Shown here: one piece after another, positions 22,940 through 34,258 of the stretch
Numbering within the stretch: the first letter of the stretch is position 1
How the letters are laid out: each line of letters opens with the position of its first letter
Source: Theropithecus gelada
Lineage: Eukaryota > Chordata > Mammalia > Primates > Cercopithecidae
Assembly: GCF_003255815.1 (NCBI RefSeq)
Contig: NC_037689.1
Coordinates: 55,328,256 to 55,392,255 of the forward strand
Length of the DNA stretch: 64,000 bases
Reading direction: 5' to 3'
The notes under the pieces: model-generated
Database searches by the model: none
Seen by the model: only the letters and a program-made list of their open reading frames with translations
What the model was told of the DNA's origin: nothing
Translations under genes and position numbers: made by a program

Positions 22940-23379
22940 ATAAGATTAACAATGCAATAGAAAAATTAGCAAAGGAAATAGTTCACAAAAAAGGAAATAA
23001 AAATTGATCTTAAACATATGAAGAATTATTAAATTTCTCACAAAATTAAAGAATGAAAACAGAGATTCTATTGAGAGAGTATTTTGAACTATCAGATTGC
23101 CAAGAATCTGAGAGCTTGGTAACATGTTATGTTCATGAGCATAAGGGGAAACAGGTACTCTTGTGAATTGTTGGTTAGAGTATAAAAGTGTAAAATGCAC
23201 ACAGATACAAACTTTTTGATATTCCACTCCTAGGAACTCATCATATAAATATATATGCACAAATGCAAAGTGGCATGTGTATAAAGTAATTTATTTAGTC
23301 ACTGTTTGTTTTAGCAAAGGATCACAAATCACCCAAGTATTTATTGGCAGGAGACTGCTTGTGTAAATTATAGTCCAGA
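22940..23379 (+). mobile_element. Very old L1 (L1M-type) 3' fragment, first segment
   Basis: Strongly decayed L1 ORF2 end. The clearest part is 23155-23379: 'tgtgaattgttggttagagt', 'gatattccactcctagg', 'tgcacaaatgcaaagtgg', then 'ttttagcaaaggatcacaaa'. It is interrupted by an MST LTR at 23380 and resumes at 23796. The left limit is uncertain. Confidence 0.65.
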
Positions 23380-23795
23380 TGCTATGGTTTGGATGTTTTG
23401 TGCCCTCAAACCTGATGTTGGAGATGGGGACTAGTGGGAGATTTTTGGATCATGGGGGCAAATCTCTCATGAACAGATTAACGCTCTTCCTTGGGGAAAA
23501 GAATGAGTGACTTCTCACTCTGCTAGTACCCATGAGAGCTGGTTATTAAAAAGAGCCTGACACTTCCCCTCTCTTTTCTTTTTGTTTCTGCTGTTGCCAT
23601 GTGATCTGTGCATACACTGGCTCTCCATTGCCTTCTGCCATGACTGGAAGTAGCCTGAGGCCCTCACCAAAAGCTGAGATGGCAGTAGCATGCTTCTTGT
23701 CCAGCCTGAGGAATCGTGAACCAAATTAACCTCTTCAAGTTATAAATTACCCAGTGTTAGGTATTCCTTTATAGCAACACTAAATGGACTATAGC
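23380..23795 (+). mobile_element. MST-type MaLR solitary LTR
   Basis: A complete LTR of about 416 bp. It starts tgctatggtttggatgtttt and ends near 'taaatggactatagca'. Inside are 'gggagatttttggatcatgg', the 'catgagagctggttattaaa' block, 'gccatgtgatctgtgcata' and 'cctgaggccctcaccaaaag', all characteristic of MSTA/MSTB LTRs. No internal region follows, so it is a solo LTR left by LTR-LTR recombination. MaLR elements are old endogenous retrovirus-like elements that carry no envelope gene. Confidence 0.92.
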
Positions 23796-23930
23796 ACCAA
23801 CCAATTAAATACCATACAGCAGTAGAAAAGATCGAGGAAATCCTTTACACACTAATATATAATAATCTCGAAGATATATATTTTACTGATAAAAGGAAAG
23901 AACATTATATATAGTTTAGCAATTTGCAGA
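23796..23930 (+). mobile_element. Very old L1 (L1M-type) 3' fragment, second segment
   Basis: Continues the L1 interrupted by the LTR: 'aaataccatacagcagtaga' (equivalent to 'aatactatgcagc...'), 'actgataaaaggaaagaac' and 'attatatatag'. The right limit is approximate. Confidence 0.6.
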
Positions 23931-25750
23931 TGATCAGATGCTGTGCAGAATTATGATTTATTTTTGTTTCCTATAATTAAGATAGCTTGAAGATTATTTC
24001 ACATTCCTTTTTCTTTTTTAAATAAACAGGTTTGCTTTGGAAAGGCTTAATGATGGAATGTTAGCATCTTCACTATGGTAAAGGAGAACAAAAAGAATGT
24101 TGCTGGAACATAAAATAGTATTTAAACGTTAATGAACACTTCTAGTTTTATTAGTTATGGCCTTAATAATTAGTCTCTTGGCTTAAATGTCCACTGGTTT
24201 TACTTTGATGCAGTTGAACAACACTGGGGTTAAGTCTCTGGTATTTAGGTTGGCAATATATTAACCATATTTTAAAAGTACCAATTTCTTTTTTTACAGA
24301 AAAGATAAAACTCAAGAGAGAACAGTGTATTCCTTTTGAGGGGCTTTTATAAATTATTAACTATAATATATGATGGATTTTTCCTAATTTTTTTATATTT
24401 CCTTACAATTTTGGTGGCCATTAATTTAACTTTAGGCTTTTGGTCATATGCTAGTCTGAGCTTCCAAAAAGATACATACATGTTTCACTTTTCATTAGCT
24501 GAATGAGGGTATTTTAAGAAGTTGAAAGAGAATTTATTTTCAAGTTGTGAGTAAATTCTCTTTTGAAATTCACCCGATTATTAAATAACTTGAAGTTTTT
24601 TAAAAGCTGACAACTTTTTATGAATCTTTGAGCTAACAGTTCCTAAAAGTGTAATTCAGATATTAATGGGCTGTGTATTAAATGGTTTTATTTTCAGTTT
24701 TGCAGCACAGAACACTGTTGAAATATCCATATCAACTTGATTTTTTTAACCTAATTCGGGTGTCCTTTGACATCTCTTAAGTGTTGGGGGTGGGGGTCAG
24801 AGCCAGTTATCTGGCTTCTGTTTTGTCGATTGCTTAGATTCGTTCCTGTTGTCAAAACTCTCGCCCCCAAAATTGGTGTGACACATGCTCATGCATAAAA
24901 TGTTAAAATGTATTTGTATTTGTTTTCAACATCACCAAGGTGCTATGGGAAATTAAAGTAACAAAATTAGAAAAAAATAAAATTATTAAAAAGCAAAAAA
25001 AAAAAAAAATTAGGGAAAACATTAACTTAGACTTGAGTATAGTCAGAGCATATTTCTGTATTTTTAAAAAGATAAGAAGGACACTGGTAACCTTATATAC
25101 CTCTACTAAGGGGAAGTAGATTATTGGTTTATAGGAGTGGAAGAAACTCTGTAATTTATTTGTGACTTATAAATTTTAAATCATGTGGCCATATTATTTA
25201 AGCAAAAAGTAAAATATAAAAATCAAAGAGTTGGTAGAACCCCATATATATTTTTTTCAATTTTTAATAAGATCAAAATTTTGTACCATGGGATACAGGC
25301 TGTATTCCAAATACTAAAGGTAAAATACAACAAATATTACATTAATCATAATGTTGATTGTTTTCATTGGTAGAGTAAGATAATTATTAATGCAATATGA
25401 AGCAAAAATAAAGCAATTAGAATGAATGATGTTCTTAAAACTTAGCTTTAAATGCATTAAAATTTGAAATATAGACTTTGAGTTTCAAGAGACAAATAAT
25501 TTTTCCAAATGGGAGGAAATGGGGATAAATACATGAAAATACAAATCATCCATTTGCCCTCTGAACATTTTCACCCTTATATTAAACAGCATGGAGTCTT
25601 ACATTCAGTATTTGGAATTGAAGTTATGCCTACTTACACTAATGTTCAGTGTAAGTATACACTATATGTGGAAGGTTAGGTTTTCACTCTTATATTTGTA
25701 AAGTATCGTCAAAGCCCCAAAAAGAATTTCTAAAATTTTAAATATCCATG
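23931..25750. other. No gene seen; AT-rich unassigned
   Basis: 1.8 kb with no recognisable repeat or coding signal. There is an A-run at 24995-25008 and a small GC-richer patch at 24775-24890. The frame 25185-25373 is lysine-rich and low in complexity and is not credible as a gene. Confidence 0.5.
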
Positions 25751-26120
25751 TGTATTAGTCTGTTTTGACACTGCTGATAAAGACATACCTGAGACTGGGC
25801 AATTTACAAAAAACAAAAACAAAAAACCAGAGGGTTAATTGGACTTACCATTAAGTGTGTCTGGAGAAGCCTCCCCAACATGGCGAAAGCAAGAAAGAGC
25901 AAGTCACGTCTTACATGGATGGCAGCAGGCAAAGAGAGAGGGCTCGAGCAGGGAAACTCCCCCTTATAGAACCATCAGATCTCGTGAGACTTATTCATTA
26001 TAATGAGAACAGCATGGGGAAGACTTGCCCCCATGATTTAATCACCACCCACCATGTTTCTCCCACAAAATGTGAGAATTCAAGATGAAATTTGGGTGGC
26101 GACACAGCCAAACCATATCA
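25751..26120 (-). mobile_element. THE1-type MaLR solitary LTR, antisense
   Basis: Complete LTR of about 370 bp. On the plus strand it starts tgtattagtctgttttgaca and ends 'caaaccatatca', the reverse of THE1 LTR ends. Landmarks include 'agacatacctgagactggg', 'gatctcgtgagacttattc' and 'catgggggcaag' in reverse. The frames 25855-26088 and 26042-26317 run across it and have no meaning. ccatg/ccata bases next to the two ends could be the 5-bp target duplication with one change. Confidence 0.92.
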
Positions 26121-26175
26121 CCATATAACAAGTGATATAACTTTGTCTTTAGATAATCCAGCAAGTTTTCCAAAT

Positions 26176-26180
<5 letters not shown>

Positions 26181-26222
<42 letters not shown>
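26181..26222. repeat. (GT)n microsatellite
   Basis: About 21 uninterrupted GT units. Probably length-polymorphic. Confidence 0.97.
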
Positions 26223-26224
<2 letters not shown>

Positions 26225-26384
26225 TTTCATATGTCTGATGCCTGGGAAACATACAACAATAATAAAACTATTCTGTACTTCAATGGAGGGGGATCCTACA
26301 ATATAAGACAAAATCATTATACCTTATGACATTCCTCCATTTAAATGTCTTCAGTGCAATAGAGCAATAAAGAAAATGCCTTGT

Positions 26385-26495
26385 AAGCAATGCAAATTTT
26401 CAGGCCCCACTCCCTGACCTACTGAATTAGAAACTCTGGGAGCAGTAGAAATCTGTGTTTTAACAAGACTTCCCAGTGATTACAGTTTTAAAACT
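26385..26495 (+). mobile_element. MER5A-type hAT DNA transposon fragment
   Basis: 'tgcaaattttcaggccccac', 'gacctactgaattagaaact', 'aatctgtgttttaacaagac' and 'ttcccagtgatt' match the 3' half of MER5A, a non-autonomous hAT-Charlie element. The last terminal repeat is not preserved. Confidence 0.88.
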
Positions 26496-26686
26496 ACCAT
26501 TTTAATTTAATGGGAAGAATCAGTATTAAGCATCACCTAAGACAATATTATTTTTTGGCATGACACCAAACGAATAAATATCTCTTCAAAACTTTATTGC
26601 CAAGTTTGAAATATGATGTTTGAATTGAAACTATATATCTGTATCACATAAAGTATTACATATATTATTATAGAAACACACATGGG

Positions 26687-26713
26687 GTGTGTGTGTGTGT
26701 GTGTATATATATA
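26687..26713. repeat. Short (GT)n(AT)n microsatellite
   Basis: About 9 GT units followed by about 4 AT units in otherwise unassigned sequence. Confidence 0.9.
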
Positions 26714-27021
26714 AAATTACATAGGTTATTTTAGAAGCAGAAGTTCTCTAAGCTGGAGTCTATATATTTTCATATAATTATTTTGCTCTGCAACTTTATG
26801 TATAATAGTTTATGCACTAAAGTCACCCTATTTTGAATATTTGTTCAAATTGTGGTAATTAATTACCATGGAATGAGTAATGAGGCATTCAAGAAAATTG
26901 AGACTTCCAAAATCTACCACAGTTTTGGAACCCAACATAGAGTCCAATGCCTCTTTAATCAATAATAATTTTAAAACACCATCTCTTCCGTTTGAAAGAA
27001 GTAATTTACTTTCAGCATGCT

Positions 27022-27056
27022 TCACACATACACAAACACACACACACATACACGTG
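27022..27056. repeat. Imperfect (CA)n microsatellite
   Basis: CA-rich run with interruptions (cacatacacaaacacacaca...). The frames 26828-27061 and 26880-27095 cross it on opposite strands and are artefacts of low complexity. Confidence 0.85.
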
Positions 27057-27094
27057 TGCATAAATTTCTTTAAAAATTTTAACTATGAAGACTA

Positions 27095-27439
27095 ATAAAT
27101 ACTAAAATATTATAGCATGATATTTAAAATAGGGGCATTTTAAAAAGAGGTATTTATCAGGTTCCTCTTTTTTCATACTAAATTACTACTGAAGTGTTCT
27201 CTCATTTCTATCTCTGCAATTTATTTTTAACCCACTCATCTCTCTTTTATTCTTTCCTGAACTTTTTGCACTTTACACAGAATGTTGCTTTTCTCATTAT
27301 CTGAAATCCCTGATCCCTGTGTCAACCCACTCCTAAATTATTCTAAACCGTATAAACGACTTCCTTAATCACAGGTCTGCTTCTGGTTTTCGTGGATTCT
27401 TCATTAGTTCCTAGTTATTTATGGAATAGAGGTAACAAT
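27095..27439. other. No gene seen; unassigned
   Basis: Pyrimidine-biased stretch without coding signal or a repeat that I can name. Confidence 0.4.
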
Positions 27440-27620
27440 CATGCTTTTAGATATGGAAGGGACTTTAAGTATTCAATCTGCTTCATTTCACATGAAACTG
27501 AGACCCAGATAGGTTACAAAAGTTCCTGGGGTCAACTCAATAAATTATTGTTAGGGGAGCACTAGAACACTCAAGTCAACTGATCTCAATTGACAATAGC
27601 ATCTTAACTTTTAATCCAAG
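27440..27620 (+). mobile_element. MIR-like SINE remnant
   Basis: 'atatggaagggacttta', then 'ttcatttcacatgaaactga' and 'gacccagataggttac' follow the MIR core order (core, 'cattttacagatgaggaaactgaggc', 'gaggttaag'). The match is weak and the limits are guesses. Confidence 0.5.
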
Positions 27621-27749
27621 ACTTTGAAGTTTCAGATTACAGTCTAAAGCACATCTTTCTATATTTCCTTTCATAAGCCTTATGTATGGATTTATGGAAT
27701 TATTTACTATTTCCTATATATACCCCAGGTTTACTCACCTCATGCTCAC

Positions 27750-28085
27750 GCTCTTTTTCTTTGCTTAGAAATTCCTTTGTTCCTCTCAATTTTTAAAAAC
27801 ACATATCTCTAGTATTAAAGGTCCATCTCATATGTTACCTCCACCATTGAATCATTTGAGATCTCCAAATTATAAGTGGTCTCTTTTCTGAGACCGTTCA
27901 TTACTCTTAAGCAAATGTCATAATATTTTCTATCTCATATGAGTACTTAATATATATATTCCATTCCTCTCTTGAACTATTCTGGAAAGATTTCTTTTGT
28001 CTAATTCATATCTATATCCAACATAGAGCCTAACAGAATGTGTTAGGCATAGCATTATCTGTTAAATGAGGATTTAAATTAACAA
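27750..28085 (+). mobile_element. L2 LINE 3' end
   Basis: The order of phrases follows the L2 3' region: 'tagaaattcctttgttcctc', 'ggtccatctcatatgttacc', 'gtctaattcatatctatatc', then 'agagcctaacagaatgtgtt' plus 'aggcatagca', equivalent to L2 'agtgcctggcacatagta'. Divergence is high, as expected for L2. Confidence 0.7.
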
Positions 28086-28974
28086 ATCAAAGCATTTCTC
28101 CAATTTTAATGAACATAATTGATATAGTACAGCTATATTGTCTAAAACTGGGAGGTTCTTATATACTTTTGGGGACTACTGAACAGTGTTCAGGTACAAT
28201 GATTTTTTAGGATTTTGGAGAGCTCTTCTGGAAGTGTTCTATCCATAAATGTCTTGCTACTTAACATTATAAAATAATCTTCAATAAACACTATGACAAA
28301 GCATTACCAAAAAAACAAAACAAAACAAAAAAACCTCTGAAGCTGAAGCTTAAGGACAAACTCACTTTAGAGTATATTTACCTGCGATCTTGAAGAACCA
28401 TGTGGTTTACCTTTAAAATTACCATTGTTTTCTTGTACGGGAGTCAGGGTCAGGGCTGGTGGACACCATTGCAAAACATAGCGTTGTGGCTGGAAAAATT
28501 GGTTCTCTATTCTAACAACTAAATATTACAACAAAGAACAAACTCAACTTCAACAAAATGTAGGCTGAATTTAATAACTCAGATGATCAAGTTCAGAGTC
28601 AGAATGGGAGGGCATAGATATAAGGAGTAGAAAAATTCCTGACAATTTTTTCTTACTATCTAATGTAAACTCTGTCTGCTGCATAAATTTTTATTCCTAT
28701 GATTTTGTAGAGGTTCTGTTCTTCTAACTAAATTCAGATGAAGGCAACAATTCAATCAAAGCAGGTCTGCTCAAAAGTACTCTTCTCTACGTTACATTTT
28801 AAAATGTTGCATATATTATATCTTTGTTGTATTGTTTTCCATATCATTTTAAAATTTTTACTTATATCTGTTATTTACAGGCTTATTAGTGATATTACCC
28901 ATTTATTCCCATTCCCAGTAAAACAAAATTAATAGTAATGAGTAGGACTTGTATATATTATACAAGTAAAAAAT
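28086..28974. other. No gene seen; unassigned with an A-rich simple stretch at 28310-28335
   Basis: Non-repetitive-looking sequence ahead of a large L1. The AAAAC-like stretch near 28313-28335 is simple sequence. The frame 28738-28932 shows no domain. Confidence 0.45.
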
Positions 28975-28986
28975 TAATAGGAAATA
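28975..28986. repeat. Target-site duplication, left copy (partner 36094-36105)
   Basis: taataggaaata here and taacaggaaata at 36094-36105 differ at one base. They enclose the old L1 at 28987-36093, whose two ends were also recognisable on their own. Confidence 0.8.
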
Positions 28987-29889
28987 GAGTTTTGTGAGCG
29001 ATATGGTAGAATAGGAAGGCCCAGACCTTCACTTCTCCCATGGAGACACTAATTCAACAACAATTCATGAAATCGATTTTCTGTGTAAGAAATCTAGAAA
29101 CTAGTTAAGAGATTTCTGCAACCCAGGAGAACATGAAACAAAAGACGTGGCACCCTCTCATCTTAGTCCCTCTCTTCATTATAGTACCACATGGTCAAAA
29201 AGAAACTCCTAGCTCCAGATTCTCCTTAGGAAGGAAAGAGAAAACTTGACCCTATCTTCTTATGTTATGACTTTTCAGAGGTCTGTCAAAGGGGCTGGTG
29301 TCTGTTTCATCTCTCTTAGAGCACTGAAGGGACCCAGCATATTCTAGATGCTTGCAGGTTGCTAAGAACCGAAAAGAAACTGGTGATATGTTGCTTCTGC
29401 AGAGGAACACTGGTACAGCTGACAGGGTGATACAGCTCAAAAGCATTTTCCTTAGAAAGAAGGAGAAGACTGGAGCATGTGCTCAACACTGTAGCTTTTC
29501 AGGAGGCCGCCGGAAAGGCTGGTTTCTGTCTTGCCTGTCTTAGAATGCACACAGGACCTGGAATACTCTAAATGCCTAGGGTCTGCTGAGACTTGAAAAG
29601 AGCAAGGTGGTGTGCCGCTGCCTTAGTGGACCCGCAGTACAGCAAATAGACACCAGAGGGAGCACGAGATTACAAGCTCTTGAAAAAAGAATTCTGCAAA
29701 TTGCTCTAAAGGAATCTACATGAGCAGAGAAGACACATCCACAGAAAAGGTCTGACAAGCTCCCAGAATTTCTAGTTGGGATGATTGGTGAAGGTTTTCC
29801 CTGTACAAATCCAGTTGGTAAATAATGTTAGAGGTGTTTGCTTTTTTCAAATGCAAAGATAACAACACAAAGTTGTGAAGAATATAAAG

Positions 29890-30740
29890 AGGGAAAATGG
29901 CTCAATCAAGAAACAAAATTCATCTATAGAAATTGATCCTAAAGAGGCAGAGGTATAAGATTATGAAACGAATAACTCAAAATAACCTTCATAAAGATGC
30001 TCAATAAAGTCCAGAAAATGATTCATCAACAAAATAAAATTTAAACCAAGAGATAAAAGGTATTTTTTAAATTAACAATTTTACAGCTGAAAAATTCAAA
30101 AATTGAACTGAAAAAATTAGTAAAGGGGCTAAATAGAAGACCTGATTAAGCAGAATAGAAACAGTGAGTAAACTTGTAGATAGGTCATTTGAAATGATCC
30201 AGTCAGACCTTGAAGACAGGTCATTTGAGGAAAAAAAAAAACACACACACACACACACACACAAAAGAAGAAAAAATAGTGAAGAAAGCCTAAGAAGCTT
30301 ATGGGACACCATTAAAAACACCAAAATATGAATTATGAGTGTCTCAGAAAGAGAAAAGAGAGAGAAGGGGAAGAAAGTTTACATAAAGAAAATAAGATTG
30401 AAAACTTCGAAAATCTGGGGAAGAAAATATACATCAGATTCAAGAAGTCCAATAGACTTCATGTAGGATGAAACTCGAAAGACCACAACAAGGTACATTA
30501 TAATCACATTGTCCAAAGTTAAAGATGGATAATTTTTAATGCAGTATGAATAAAGTAATGTAAAAGGAAACCCCATAAGATAATTTGTGGATTTTGCAAA
30601 AGAAATCATATAGGGCAGAAAAGAGTGAGATGTTTTGTTAAAGTGCGAATGACAAAAACTGCCAACTATTGAAATGGTATCCAGCATAACTGTTGTTCAA
30701 AAATAAAGAAGAGAAAAAGACTTGACCAATAAAGAAAAGG
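29890..30740 (+). pseudogene. L1 ORF1 remnant with an A-run/(AC)n inserted
   Basis: Adenine-rich ORF1 coiled-coil/RRM region of the old L1, without a continuous frame. An A-run and 12 AC units at 30230-30263 interrupt it. Frames on the minus strand (30067-30324, 30379-30687) are antisense artefacts. Limits are approximate because the protein alignment is very poor. Confidence 0.6.
30240..30263. repeat. (AC)n microsatellite in L1 ORF1
   Basis: About 12 AC units directly after an A-run. Confidence 0.93.
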
Positions 30741-30916
30741 TGTGCTAGTTCACCAACACTAGACCTGCCTTGAAAGAATGCTAAATTGAATCCTGTAAGT
30801 TAAAATGAACAAATGCTAAACAGCAAGATGAAAGTATAAAGCTCACTGGTAAAGGTAAATATACACACAAATGAGAATATTCTAATACTGTAAAGTTGGG
30901 GAATAAGTCACATTTT

Positions 30917-31003
30917 TAATAGTTTATTTTTAAAAATAGTTTTAATTATTATGGATACATAATCATTGTAATTATTTAAGGGGTACATGTGATATTTTGA
31001 AGT
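30917..31003 (-). mobile_element. Short L1 3' tail inserted antisense in the older L1 spacer
   Basis: 'ttttaattattatggatacat' followed by 'aaggggtacatgtgatatttt' is the reverse complement of an L1MA/L1PB-type 3' end, and only about 85 bp is present. It splits spacer sequence that belongs to the host L1 ('gaataagtcac' before, 'aagtccaaagac' after; aagtc could be part of the duplication). Confidence 0.65.
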
Positions 31004-33166
31004 CCAAAGACAAGGTACAAAATAACAATAAATATGAAATATGTTAATGTATGCACAATAAAAATGTTTGTGACAACGATAACATAAAATGGGTGGGGTA
31101 TGTAGAAGAACAGAGTTCTTGTACGTGCTTAATGTTAAATTGTTATCAGCTTAAAACAGGTTGTTTATAACTACACAATATTATATATAAGCATCATGGT
31201 AATCATAAAGAAAATACTTATAGAATATACACAAAGAAAAATAAGAAAATAAAAGCTTGTCTGTAAAAAACAAACAAAAACCAAAAAATACCCCCAAATA
31301 CAAAGGAATGCAGCAAAAGAAGAAAGCAAGAATAAAAGATCCACAAGACAGACAGAAAAACAGCTAAACAGCAATAGTGTCTTTCCTTATCAATAATTAC
31401 TTTAAATGTAAAAGACGTAAACTCACCAATCAAAATACACAGAGCAGCTGAATGAATTAAAACAAAAAAAGAAGACGACACTGCATACAAATGACTCACA
31501 ATAGATTTAAGTACATATAGGCTGAAAGTGAAGGAATCGAAAAGATATTTCATACAATTGGTAAAGAAAACAGAGCAGGAGTGTCCATACTTTTATAAGA
31601 AGAAATAGACTTTAAGTTAAAAAATGGTCACAGGAGAAAAAGAAGGACATTATAAAATGATAAAAGGTCAGTTATCCAAGAAGAAATAACATTAATAATT
31701 TTATATTTATATATATTTATACACATACACATGCATATAAATACACACACCACATATACACACAGACATACATATAAGTACACACACCCAACACCAGAAG
31801 CACTTAAATGTATAAAGCAAACACTGAAAGAACTGAAGAAAGAAATAAGTTATAATAGTAAGACATTTCATTAACCCATATTCAATAATGGATAGAACGA
31901 CCATGCAGAAGATCTAGAAGGAAACATAGGACATAAGCAACACTATGGAGTAAATGGACCTAACTATATATATACAACATTCACCAAACAGCAGCAGAAT
32001 ACATTCTCCTGAAGAGCACATGGAACATTCTCCAGGATAGATCATATGTTAGGCCACAAAAAAAGACTTAACAAATTTAAGAAGATTGAAATCATACCAA
32101 GTTTTTACTGAATAAATGGAATAAAATTAGAAATCAATAGAAGGAAGGAAAACTGGAAAATTCACACATATATGGAAATTAAATAAAAGTCTTGAACAGC
32201 CAATGGATTAAAGCATAAACCAAAAGGGAAATTAGAAAATATGTTGAAACATATGAAAATAAAAACACAACATACCAAAACCTATGGGATGCAGCAAAAC
32301 AGTACTAAGTGGGACTTTAATAGCAATAAATGACAACATTAAAATAATAGAAAATATCTCAAATAAACAGTCTAGCTCTACATCTCAAATATTATAAAAA
32401 GAAGATCAACCTAAGCCAAAAATTAGTATAAGGAATAAAATACTTAATAAAGCTGAAACAAACAAAATGGAGAATAGAAAACTGACAGAAAAAATTAAAA
32501 TATCACAGTTGTTTTTCTTAAAATATTAATAAAAGTAACCTCGAGCTAGATTAAAAAAAAAAAAAACAGGGAGAAGACACAAAATCCAAAATGAGAGAGG
32601 AAACATTACAACCAATGCCACAGAAATATGAAAGAATCATAAGAGACTATTGTGAATAATTATATGCCATTAAATGAATAACTTGGAAGAAATAGATAAA
32701 TTCATAGAACACCCAAGCTACCAGACTGAATCATGAGGGAATGGAAAATGTAAACAGATATGCTAGTAAGAAGACTGAATCAGTAATCCTAAAATTTCCA
32801 ATAAAGAAAATCCCAGGACAAGATGCCTTCACTACTGAATTCATCCAAACATTTAAGAATTAAAGCCAATCCTTCTTAAACTCTTCAAAAAATTGGAGAA
32901 AAGCAAACACTGCAAACTTGTCATTGACTCCAGAACTTCCCTAATACCAAAGCCATATGAAGACCCTACAAGAAAAGAAAACTACAGACCAATATCCCTA
33001 ATGAATATACATCAAAAAATCCTCACCAAAATACTATCAATCAGAATTTAATCACATTAAAATGACAACACATCATGACTACACGGGATTTTACCTGGGA
33101 TGCAAGAATGAGTCAACATACGAAAGTCAATGAATATGATAAACCACATTAAGAGAACAAGGAATA

Positions 33167-33460
33167 GGCCAGGTGCGGTGGCTTACGCCTGTAATCTCAA
33201 CACTTTGGGAGGCCGAGGCAGGTGGATCACGAGGTCAGTGGTTCAAGACCAGCCTGGCCAACATCGTGAAACTCCATCTCCACTATAAATACAAAAATTA
33301 GCCAGGCATGGTGGCAGACGCCTGTAATTCCAGCTACTCAGGAGGCTGAGGCAGGAGAATCGCTTGGACCCGGGAGGCAGAGGCTGCAGTGACTGGAGAT
33401 TGAGCCACTGCACTCCAACCTGGGCGACAGTGAGAGACTCTGTCTCAACAACAACAAAAA
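33167..33460 (+). mobile_element. Alu element, full length, plus strand
   Basis: Starts ggccaggtgcggtggcttac and ends in an A/C-rich tail, with both arms and the A-rich linker. It is flanked by aagagaacaaggaata (33151-33166) and aagagtacaaagaata (33461-33476), a 16-bp target duplication with two changes that lies within L1 ORF2. AluS-like. Confidence 0.97.
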
Positions 33461-33923
33461 AAGAGTACAAAGAATAAAAATCACATGATTATCTGAATAT
33501 ATGTTGAAAAAGCATTTGACAAAATTCAACATTGTTTCATGATAAAATACTCTTAGCAAACTAGAAATAGCAGGAAATTACCTCAATCTAATACAAGCCA
33601 TATAGGAAAAAACCCACAGGTAACATCGTACACAATGGTGAAAATCTGAAAGCTTTTCCTCTGTCTTTAAGAACAAGGCAAAGGTGCCCACTCTAACCAC
33701 TTCTGTTCCACATAGGACTGAAAATCCTAGACAGAGCAATTAAACAAGATAAAGAAATAAAAGACATCAAAATCAGAAAAAAAAAAACAGTAAAATTGTC
33801 TTGGATGACATGATCTTACATATAGAAAATGCTAAAGATTCTACACACAAGAAAACTCAGAAGTAATGAACATATCCCGCAAAATTGATAGATACAAAAC
33901 CAACATTGAAAAAATCAGTTGTG

Positions 33924-34258
33924 GTTTTTTTGTTGTTGTTTTTTGTGTTTTGTTTTTTGTTTTTTGTTTTTTTTAAGATGGGGTTTCGCTCTTGTTGCCC
34001 GGGCTGGAGTGCAATGGCACAATCTTGGCTCACTGCAACCTCCATCTCCCAGGTTCAAGCGATTCTCCTGCCTCAGTCTCCCGAATAGCTGGGACTAGAG
34101 GTGTGCACCACTACGCCCAGTAAATTTTGTATTTTTAGTAAATGTGGGGTTTCACCATGTCGGCCAGGCTAGCCTTGAACTCTTGACCTTGGGCGATCCA
34201 CCTGCCTCAGCCTCCCAAAGTGCTGGGATTACAGGCATGAGCCACTGTGCCTGGCCTA
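33924..34258 (-). mobile_element. Alu element, full length, minus strand
   Basis: Begins with a long, interrupted T-rich tail (33924-33975) and ends at 'gtgcctggcc' (34256). Flanked by aaaatcagttgtg (33911-33923) and aacatcagttgtg (34259-34271). It lies 463 bp from the plus-strand Alu at 33167 in the opposite orientation, so a transcript across both could fold into a long duplex. AluS-like. Confidence 0.96.

Noticed and set aside
29252..29758. Cluster of small frames on both strands near 29.5 kb
   Set aside because: This is the 5' UTR of the old L1 at 28987; no domain and no conserved start.
31171..31904. Hydrophobic minus-strand frames that could be membrane proteins
   Set aside because: They are antisense to A-rich L1 spacer and ORF2 sequence; T-rich antisense DNA always translates to Phe/Leu-rich peptides.
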